Shown here: one piece after another, positions 1 to 4,945 of the stretch
Position numbering within the stretch: position 1 is the stretch's first letter
Layout: every line of letters begins with the position of its first letter
Source: Planctomycetota bacterium
GTDB taxonomy: Bacteria > Planctomycetota > PUPC01 > DSUN01
Direction of reading: 5' to 3'
NCBI GenBank assembly: GCA_035384565.1
Contig: DAOOIT010000106.1
Span: forward strand, 1 to 13,749
Length of the DNA: 13,749 nt
Position numbers and translations under genes: made by a program
Notes under the pieces: generated by a model
The model's database searches: none
Told to the model about the DNA's origin: nothing
The model's input: only the letters and a program-made list of their open reading frames with translations

Positions 1-25
1 AGGGCTGCCGCGGGGCGGTCTTGTT

Positions 26-69
26 CCCAGGGCGTTGCCCTGGGCTATCCTATTTTGCTCCTTCGGAGC
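26..69. repeat. REP-like double hairpin element
   Basis: There are two adjacent perfect inverted repeats. CCCAGGGC (26-33) pairs with GCCCTGGG (37-44) around a 3-nt loop, and GCTCC (57-61) pairs with GGAGC (65-69) around TTC. Translated on the plus strand from about 35 the unit reads PWAILFCSFGA, which resembles short spurious proteins that I recall from planctomycete annotations. It is therefore probably one copy of a genome-wide interspersed repeat. No second copy lies in this window, so the family assignment rests on memory and not on a comparison. Confidence 0.5.
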
Positions 70-187
70 TCCCGCAGCCACCTACAATTCCGGCCCACAC
101 CCGTCCACGCCCCAATCGTCCGGTGAGAGCGGAGGGCGTGAGGCCGCGCGGGCCTGGCGGTTCCGCGGGAGGGCTATGCGGGGCGGC

Positions 188-277
188 GGGCGGGCGCCGC
201 CCGCCCATGCTGTATCAACCCCGTGAGGGGGAGAGTGATACAGCATGGGTAGATGGGCGAGAATGGGCGATTCTCGC
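188..277. repeat. Cluster of perfect inverted repeats (large hairpins)
   Basis: Three stems follow one another. GGGCGGG (188-194) pairs with CCCGCCC (200-206). The 14-bp perfect repeat CCCATGCTGTATCA (204-217) pairs with TGATACAGCATGGG (236-249); its 18-nt interior holds a further CCCC/GGGG pairing around GTGA. GCGAGAAT (257-264) pairs with ATTCTCGC (270-277). The 14-bp stem has mixed base composition, so GC richness alone does not explain it. No T-run follows on either strand, so it does not look like a simple intrinsic terminator. It could be a MITE or REP remnant, or a structured RNA beyond the 3' end of the GH4 transcript, which ends nearby at 452. Confidence 0.7.
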
Positions 278-280
278 GGT

Positions 281-337
281 TCCGGCCATACTCGCTCATC
301 TGCGCGATGAGCAAGCATGTGAGCGGGAATGGCCGGA
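281..337. repeat. 18-bp imperfect inverted repeat with internal hairpin
   Basis: The left arm (281-298, TCCGGCCATACTCGCTCA) and the right arm (320-337) match at 16 of 18 positions as an inverted repeat. The outer 9 bp, TCCGGCCAT/ATGGCCGGA, are perfect. An alternative short stem, GCTCAT (294-299) with ATGAGC (307-312), overlaps the left arm, so two folds compete. The element directly follows the hairpin cluster at 188-277 and probably belongs to the same repeat or RNA. Confidence 0.6.
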
Positions 338-451
338 GAGCGTAAGGCATTGCGGCATAGAGGGTTATAGGGCGGCCCCCGCCGGCGCCGCCGCACCGCT
401 CCCATGCTCTCCAATGGCGGCTACGTCAGGATCGCCAAGCCCTGATGAGCC
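338..451. other. Non-coding stretch downstream of the GH4 gene
   Basis: No gene is supported here. The only structure seen is a GC-rich hairpin, GGCGGC (371-376) with GCCGCC (387-392). The reading frames that cross the stretch run through the inverted repeats to the left and show no recognisable family. No clear terminator follows the GH4 stop codon at 452-454 on the minus strand. Confidence 0.5.
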
Positions 452-1891
452 TTACTTCCTGGCCTTTTTCACCTTCATGGTGGCGAGTTGGCCGAAGCGG
501 TTGCCGATGGCCAGGGCGGGGTCGAGGGGGGCCTCGATGCCCTTGGTCTTGGGCGTGACCTTGACGGGCTTGCGCGCGGCCAGGGTGCGGCCCTGGAACT
601 GCGGCAGCCACGCGGCCTCCTTGGCGAGCATCTCGCGCACCATCTCGCGAATCTCGTAGAGCGTGCAGACCGCCGAGGCGAGCGGGTCGAGGGCGACCGC
701 GGCGAAGGCCAGCTCGGGGTCGCCCGTGAGCGCGGCCTGGCAGGCGAGGCCCTGGACGGTGACGTTGGTCTGGTTGAGGGCCGCGCACTGGGGCGGGAGC
801 GCGCCCACGCGGGTGGGGTAGATGCCCATCTTGTCCACGAAGCAGGGCACCTCCACGCAGCAGCCCTGGGTGAGGTTGGCGATGAGGCCGTCGTTGCGCA
901 CGTTGCCGTTGAGGCGGAACGGCTCGCCCGTGGTGTGGGCCTTGAGGATGTGGGTGCAGTACTCGGCGCTGGGCGGGGCGAGCTGGGTGGACTCGAACTC
1001 GAGGGGGTCCACCTTGGCGAACTTCTTGGCGAGGATCTTGCCGAACTTGTAGTAGGCGCCGCTCTCGCCGCCGAAGGCCGGCTCGTCGCAGTAGGTGTCG
1101 AGGGCCTTCTGGTTCTTGCGGAAGTAGGGGAGGTATTCGCTCAGGTGGCCGGTGCTCTCGGTCATGAAGTAGCCGAAGTGGCGCATGGTCTCGATGCGCA
1201 CCTTCTCGATCTTGTAGACCTCGGGGCGCTCGCACAGGGCGCGGAACTTGGGGTAGAGGTCCACGCCGTCCTTCTCGAGCCGCAGGAACCAGGCCATGTG
1301 GTTGATGCCGGCGGCGAAGTAGGAGAGGGACTCCTTTCTCTCGCCGAGGATGTGGGCGATGAGGTCAATGGTGGTCTGCACGCCGTGGCAGAGGCCGACG
1401 AACGGCACCTTGGCCTCCTGGCCCAGGGCGTAGCACACGGCGGCCATGGGGTTCACGTAGTTGAGGAGCAGCGCGTGGGGGCAGAGGCTCTCCATCATCT
1501 TCGCATAGCGGACGACGACGGGGATGGTGCGGAGCGCGCGGAAGACGCCGCCCGGGCCCAGCGTGTCGCCGATGCACTGGTCCACGCCGTACTTGAGCGG
1601 GATGAGGTAATCGTGCTCGTAGGCCACGGCGCCGCCGGTGTCGAACATGTTCACCACGTAGTCCGCGCCGTCCAGCGCCTCGCGGACGTCGAGCGTGGCG
1701 GTGATCTTGGTGGGCAGGTGGTTGTCCTTCACCACGCGGTCGGCGAACGCCTGGATGCGGTCGAGCTTCGGCTTGCCGCGGTTCATCAGGCAGATCTCCG
1801 AGTCCACCAACTCGGGCGTCGCCATGATGTCCATCATGATCGTCTTGGCGAACACGATGCTGCCGGCGCCGATGAACGAGATCTTGGCCAT
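452..1891 (-). CDS. Glycoside hydrolase family 4 (MelA-like alpha-galactosidase/alpha-glucuronidase group)
   Basis: This is a cytoplasmic glycosidase of 479 residues. Family 4 enzymes use NAD+ and a divalent metal (usually Mn2+) for redox-assisted cleavage of glycosides. Visible motifs are the Rossmann loop GAGS (8-11), the YVNP segment (145-148), the metal-site pair Cys168-His169 in GLCHGVQ, GINH (195-198), and RNDGLIANL followed by GCCVEV (332-347). Order and wording closely follow E. coli MelA. The sub-family motif reads CHGV and not the CHSV expected of alpha-galactosidases, so the substrate is uncertain. About 45 C-terminal residues (435-479) extend past the usual end and are rich in Lys. 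No signal peptide is seen. The ATG at 1891 was chosen because the protein begins MAKISFIGAGS and AGGAGG (1900-1905) lies 8 nt upstream; the frame runs open to 2164, but the extra residues are low-complexity. A separate promoter lies upstream, so the gene can be transcribed apart from the SGNH gene 127 nt before it. Confidence 0.93.
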   Translation of the reverse strand: MAKISFIGAGSIVFAKTIMMDIMATPELVDSEICLMNRGKPKLDRIQAFADRVVKDNHLPTKITATLDVREALDGADYVVNMFDTGGAVAYEHDYLIPLKYGVDQCIGDTLGPGGVFRALRTIPVVVRYAKMMESLCPHALLLNYVNPMAAVCYALGQEAKVPFVGLCHGVQTTIDLIAHILGERKESLSYFAAGINHMAWFLRLEKDGVDLYPKFRALCERPEVYKIEKVRIETMRHFGYFMTESTGHLSEYLPYFRKNQKALDTYCDEPAFGGESGAYYKFGKILAKKFAKVDPLEFESTQLAPPSAEYCTHILKAHTTGEPFRLNGNVRNDGLIANLTQGCCVEVPCFVDKMGIYPTRVGALPPQCAALNQTNVTVQGLACQAALTGDPELAFAAVALDPLASAVCTLYEIREMVREMLAKEAAWLPQFQGRTLAARKPVKVTPKTKGIEAPLDPALAIGNRFGQLATMKVKKARK

Positions 1892-1942
1892 GGCCTCGTC
1901 CTCCTGTGGGTGGTGAGCGGACCGCGCGCCTCGCTGTCCCAG

Positions 1943-1972
1943 AGGATACCCGGCGCGAGGCGGGCGTGTCAA
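1943..1972 (-). promoter_or_regulatory. Sigma-70-type promoter of the GH4 gene
   Basis: On the minus strand TTGACA (1967-1972) is followed after 18 nt by TATCCT (1943-1948; 4 of 6 consensus, with the key TA and final T present). Transcription would begin near 1936, giving a leader of about 45 nt before the ATG at 1891. It lies in the 127-nt gap between the SGNH stop codon and the GH4 start. Confidence 0.6.
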
Positions 1973-2018
1973 GCGGCGAGGCCCGCGCGTGCCTCCGCTG
2001 CGGCGCCGCCGGGGCCGC

Positions 2019-2663
2019 TCAGGCGGAGAGGGCCTCGAGCAGTTCGTGGGCGATGAGGAGGTGCCCCGTGCGGTTGGGGTGAACGGGCTCGCCGCAGAAG
2101 GCCGTGAACGGGCGGTGCTGGAGCTGACGGACGAACATGTCCTGGAGCCGCACGAGCCGGGCATCGAAGGCCGTGGCCAGGTCGCGCACGACCGCCAGGT
2201 AGCCGGGCAACAGGGCCAGCACGCGGCGCTGGTAGTCGTCCGCGTCGCGCTCCAGGATCATGTAGAAGGGCTCGAGCAGCACGAGCCGCGGGGCGAGCCG
2301 GCTGGCGACGCGGGTGAGGATGCGCGTGTAGCTCTCGCGGTAGACCTCGGGCGGGACGTAGCGCACGCCGTCGAGGGTGCGGTGCAGGTCGTTGATGCCG
2401 ATCATCACCGAGAGCCAGTCGGGGCGCTCGGCCAACACGTCGGCCTCCCAGCGGGCCTCGAGGTCCAACACCGTGTCGCCGCTGATGCCGCGGTTGACGA
2501 AGCGAATCCTGCGCTCGGGGTGCCGCGCCGTCACCAGGTCGGTGAAGTAGGCCACGTAGCCGTTGCCCAGGGGGCCGACGGCCGGGTCGCGCCGGCCGCA
2601 GTCGGTGATGCTGTCGCCGATGAGGACGAACGTCTCGCCGCTCTGGACGCTGAAACCGCTCAT
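2019..2663 (-). CDS. SGNH/GDSL-family hydrolase (lipase/esterase-like)
   Basis: This is a 214-residue predicted serine esterase with no signal peptide, so probably cytoplasmic. SGNH enzymes remove acyl groups from sugars, lipids or peptidoglycan; the substrate cannot be read from the sequence. Block I is IGDSITD with Ser18 as nucleophile, block II is NRGISGDT (57-64), block III is GIND (89-92) with Asn91 for the oxyanion hole, and block V is EPVHPN (192-197) with His195 as catalytic His. The position three residues before the His, normally Asp, is Glu192. The ATG at 2663 is preferred because a GGGAG-type ribosome site lies about 8 nt upstream; an in-frame GTG at 2702 would add 13 residues made of repeat sequence. 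The gene follows thrC by 93 nt with no promoter seen between them, so it is likely co-transcribed. Together with the neighbouring GH4 gene it may help process acylated oligosaccharides (inference). Confidence 0.88.
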   Translation of the reverse strand: MSGFSVQSGETFVLIGDSITDCGRRDPAVGPLGNGYVAYFTDLVTARHPERRIRFVNRGISGDTVLDLEARWEADVLAERPDWLSVMIGINDLHRTLDGVRYVPPEVYRESYTRILTRVASRLAPRLVLLEPFYMILERDADDYQRRVLALLPGYLAVVRDLATAFDARLVRLQDMFVRQLQHRPFTAFCGEPVHPNRTGHLLIAHELLEALSA

Positions 2664-2693
2664 TCGGGCGTCTCCCTCGGGTGATGGGGGCTG

Positions 2694-2729
2694 GGGTCGC
2701 ACACGTCGGACGGGTCCGACACGTCCGAC
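2694..2729. repeat. 9-bp periodic repeat array (four units)
   Basis: Four consecutive 9-mers occur: GGGTCGCAC, ACGTCGGAC, GGGTCCGAC and ACGTCCGAC. They alternate GG and AC at the first two positions, giving an 18-bp higher-order period. The minus strand would read repeated Ser-Asp-X. The array contains an inverted repeat, GTCGGAC (2705-2711) with GTCCGAC (2714-2720). It lies between thrC and the SGNH gene and overlaps the rejected upstream GTG start of the latter. Confidence 0.6.
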
Positions 2730-2730
2730 G

Positions 2731-2754
2731 GGGCCCAGTGGGGCTTGTGGGCCC
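2731..2754 (-). terminator. Hairpin just after thrC (possible attenuator)
   Basis: GGGCCCA (2731-2737) and TGGGCCC (2748-2754) form a perfect 7-bp stem with a 10-nt loop, starting 2 nt past the thrC stop codon. No U-run follows on the minus strand. It may stabilise the mRNA or reduce read-through into the SGNH gene, and is not a typical intrinsic terminator. Confidence 0.35.
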
Positions 2755-2756
2755 GG

Positions 2757-4190
2757 TCACAGCCGGCGAATGATCCGCAGGATTTCCTCGATGTCGTTGG
2801 CCACGGGGATCGGCTTGTTGGCGTGGCGGGCCTGGGCGACGCCGAACTGGCCGAACTCTTCGCGCAGGCGCGCCTCGTCGTACGAGTGATAGCCCACGGT
2901 GGCGTGGGGGTCTTTGAGCAGGTGGCCGGTGAGGATGCACACGACGCGCTCGCCGCGGCCGATGACGCCTTGCTCGCGCAGCCGCCTGGCGCCGGCGACC
3001 GAGGCGGCCGAGGCCGGCTCGCAGCCGAAGCCGTGCGCGCCCACCAGGGCCTTCGCGTCGAGGATCGCCTCGTCGGGCACCGCACGCACCACGCCGTTCG
3101 TCGCCTCCAGCGTGCGGAGCGCCTTGTCGAGGTTCACGGGGCGGTTGATTTCGATGGCCGAGGCGAGGGTGCGGGCGCGGCGCTGCTCGGTGTCCATCTG
3201 GGCGTAGAAGGCGGCGATCGCCGCATCGTCCACGTTCCCGCCGTTCCAGCGCAGGCCGGCGCGGTTCACCAGGCGGTCGAGGGTGTCGGCGCCCGCCGAG
3301 TTGATGATGGCCACGCGCGGGATGCGGGGGAGGAGGCCCAGAGCGTGCAGCTCGGCGAAGGCCTTGCCGAACGACGACGAATTGCCGAGATTGCCGCCGG
3401 GCACCACGATCCAATCGGGCGGCTCCCAGCCGAGGCCCTCGAGCACGCGGTACATGATGGCCTTCTGCCCCTCGAGGCGGAAGGGGTTGAGCGAGTTCAT
3501 CAGGTAGAGGCCGGTCTGGAGGCACACCTCCTGCACCTGGCGCATCGCGTCGTCGAAGTCGCCGGCGATCTGGAGCGTCGTCGCGCCGTAGTCGAGCGCC
3601 TGCGAGAGCTTGCCGTAGGCGATCTTGCCCGAGCCCACGAACACCACGGCCTTGAGCAGGCCCGACACGCCGGCGAACAGGGCGAGCGAGGCCGAGGTGT
3701 TGCCCGTCGAGGCGCAGGCCGCGTACTTCGCACCCATCATGTTCGCGTGGGTGAAGGCGCCGGTCATCCCGTTGTCCTTGAACGAGCCCGACGGGTTGAG
3801 GCCCTCGTACTGGAGGAAGAGGCGGCCCGGCTCGAGGCCGACGTAGGCGGCCACCCCGTCGGTGCGCCGGAGCTGCGTCTGCCCCTCGCCGATGGTGAGC
3901 ACCTTGTCGGGCTCGGCGAAGGGGATCAGTTCGCGGAAGCGCCACACGCCGCTGGAGTCGAGCGGGTTGCGCGAGGAGGTCCGCCGCTCGTCGAAGAGCG
4001 CGAGGCGCTCGGGCACGGGCAGGCGTTCCCAGTCGTAGGCCACGTCGAGCAGCGCCCCGCACCGCGCGCAGCGTTGATGCACCGACTTCAGGTCATACGT
4101 GGCCCCGCATGCGGGGCGGATGCACTGCTGATGGGCGACGGCCTCGGGGCAAGGGGGCCGAGCGTCGGCCAGGGAACGCAATCGGATCAT
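2757..4190 (-). CDS. thrC: Threonine synthase (PLP-dependent)
   Basis: The 477-residue enzyme converts O-phosphohomoserine to threonine in the cytoplasm, the last step of threonine biosynthesis. An N-terminal zinc-ribbon-like segment has Cys23, Cys28, Cys41 and Cys44. The fold-type II PLP core follows: NPSGSFKDNG with the Schiff-base Lys138, the ASTGNTSAS loop with Asn164, the glycine-rich phosphate loop PGGNLGNSS (264-272), and the C-terminal LTGHLLKDP (420-428) typical of threonine synthases. Length and motif spacing fit the family, and the last 50 residues form an ordinary extension. The ATG at 4190 overlaps the stop codon of the preceding prepilin-like gene as ATGA (4187-4190). The ribosome site is weak (AGG about 13 nt upstream), so translation is probably coupled. 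A few family members act on related substrates, but the KDN and GNTSAS motifs support threonine synthase. Confidence 0.95.
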   Translation of the reverse strand: MIRLRSLADARPPCPEAVAHQQCIRPACGATYDLKSVHQRCARCGALLDVAYDWERLPVPERLALFDERRTSSRNPLDSSGVWRFRELIPFAEPDKVLTIGEGQTQLRRTDGVAAYVGLEPGRLFLQYEGLNPSGSFKDNGMTGAFTHANMMGAKYAACASTGNTSASLALFAGVSGLLKAVVFVGSGKIAYGKLSQALDYGATTLQIAGDFDDAMRQVQEVCLQTGLYLMNSLNPFRLEGQKAIMYRVLEGLGWEPPDWIVVPGGNLGNSSSFGKAFAELHALGLLPRIPRVAIINSAGADTLDRLVNRAGLRWNGGNVDDAAIAAFYAQMDTEQRRARTLASAIEINRPVNLDKALRTLEATNGVVRAVPDEAILDAKALVGAHGFGCEPASAASVAGARRLREQGVIGRGERVVCILTGHLLKDPHATVGYHSYDEARLREEFGQFGVAQARHANKPIPVANDIEEILRIIRRL

Positions 4191-4756
4191 TGGCCGGTCG
4201 CCTGCTTGGACTTGAGCTTGGCCTGGGCCTCCTGGACCTGCTTGACGATGTCGGCGGGAGGCTCGGCCACCGCCTCGGCCCGGCCGTCGGCGTACAGCAC
4301 AAGATACTTGCCGGGCTTGGGAATCCTGGGGTCGGCGATGAAGGCCGTCACGTCAATCAGCATCCAGGTGCCGCCGGGCACCACGTCCAGCGTCTTGCCG
4401 TTGAGCGCCGTGTTCCACGCATAGGTCAGGCCCTTCTCGCGCAACGCGTCGGGCGCAAACGGCGACACGAAGAGCTGCGGCGGCGCGCCCGGGATGAGCC
4501 GCACGATGGACTTGGGGTCCTTCAGCGGGTCGCCCTGCGGGTAGAAGGCGGCGTTCGGCAGCGCGCCCGCGATGCACTGCGTCTGGAGCAGCAGATAGAT
4601 CTGCCGCAGATTGTTCAGGCCGCTCACTTCATTGGCCCTGTGGATGGCGTAGCGGAAGTTCGACTGGCTGTTCAGCCCGGACATGATGGACGTGACGGTG
4701 AGAATCTCGACCAGAGTGACGCCCACGGCCCTGCGGCGGGAACGCGGTTTGAGCAT
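4187..4756 (-). CDS. Prepilin-like (type II secretion/type IV pseudopilin-type) protein
   Basis: The protein has 189 residues. The start resembles a class III prepilin: a basic leader (residues 1-12, rich in Arg) ends in Gly12, followed by VTLVEILTV with Glu17 at the conserved +5 position, as in substrates of the PilD-type prepilin peptidase. The hydrophobic helix is short, breaking at Asn29-Ser30-Gln31, whereas true pilins keep about 20 apolar residues. The soluble part (about 45-165) ends in a beta-rich segment, KYLVLYADGRAEAV, recalling the DG motif of planctomycete H-X9-DG pseudopilins, and then a charged Lys/Gln tail. The ATG at 4756 has a GGAGGT ribosome site 5 nt upstream. It is the first gene of the unit and overlaps thrC by 4 nt. 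No pilus or secretion genes are nearby, so its assembly partner must be encoded elsewhere. The exact function is unknown. Confidence 0.8.
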   Translation of the reverse strand: MLKPRSRRRAVGVTLVEILTVTSIMSGLNSQSNFRYAIHRANEVSGLNNLRQIYLLLQTQCIAGALPNAAFYPQGDPLKDPKSIVRLIPGAPPQLFVSPFAPDALREKGLTYAWNTALNGKTLDVVPGGTWMLIDVTAFIADPRIPKPGKYLVLYADGRAEAVAEPPADIVKQVQEAQAKLKSKQATGQ

Positions 4757-4810
4757 GGCCGACCTCCATTCTGCGGTGCCGCGCCCCGCCCGCTCGCGCC
4801 CCGCGGCCCC

Positions 4811-4839
4811 ATGATCGCGCAACCACGCCAACGAGTCAA
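4811..4839 (-). promoter_or_regulatory. Probable promoter of the prepilin-like gene/thrC unit
   Basis: On the minus strand TTGACT (4834-4839) is followed after 17 nt by GATCAT (4811-4816; 4 of 6 consensus). Transcription would begin near 4804, about 48 nt before the ATG at 4756. It lies beside the divergent tex promoter in the 189-nt shared intergenic region. Confidence 0.5.
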
Positions 4840-4861
4840 GCACCGCTCGCTGCCGCAGGCT

Positions 4862-4890
4862 TTGACACCGCGGGCGCGTGTTCATATAAT
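4862..4890 (+). promoter_or_regulatory. Perfect-consensus sigma-70 promoter of tex
   Basis: TTGACA (4862-4867) and TATAAT (4885-4890) are separated by exactly 17 nt, so both boxes and the spacer match the E. coli sigma-70 consensus without mismatch. The predicted transcription start is near 4897, about 49 nt before the tex ATG at 4946. Such an AT-rich box pair stands out sharply in this GC-rich sequence and suggests strong, constitutive transcription. Confidence 0.85.
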
Positions 4891-4945
4891 ACTGGCTGCG
4901 TAGGGCGTATTGTGCGGATTCCGGGGCGAGGAGGCGCGGGACCCC

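Noticed and set aside
82..414. 110-codon open frame on the minus strand through the left hairpin cluster
   Set aside because: It runs straight through the inverted repeats, has no recognisable domain, and its composition follows the repeats. No convincing ribosome site was found.
21..659. 212-codon open frame on the plus strand
   Set aside because: It starts inside a REP-like hairpin and ends antisense inside the GH4 gene. It is explained by the GC-rich codon bias of the real gene.
488..2056. Long open frame antisense to GH4, and similar ones antisense to thrC, tex, HEAT and TPR genes
   Set aside because: Their translations are Val/Gly/Ala/Glu/His-rich mirror images of GC-rich genes. The opposite strand shows clear families and good start sites in each case.
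2664..2702. Upstream GTG start for the SGNH hydrolase
   Set aside because: The added 13 residues come from intergenic and repeat-like sequence, and no ribosome site precedes the GTG. The ATG at 2663 is better placed before the first beta strand.
4910..4945. TTG start for Tex at 4910
   Set aside because: It lies only 20 nt after the minus-10 box with no ribosome site ahead of it, whereas AGGAGG precedes the ATG at 4946.
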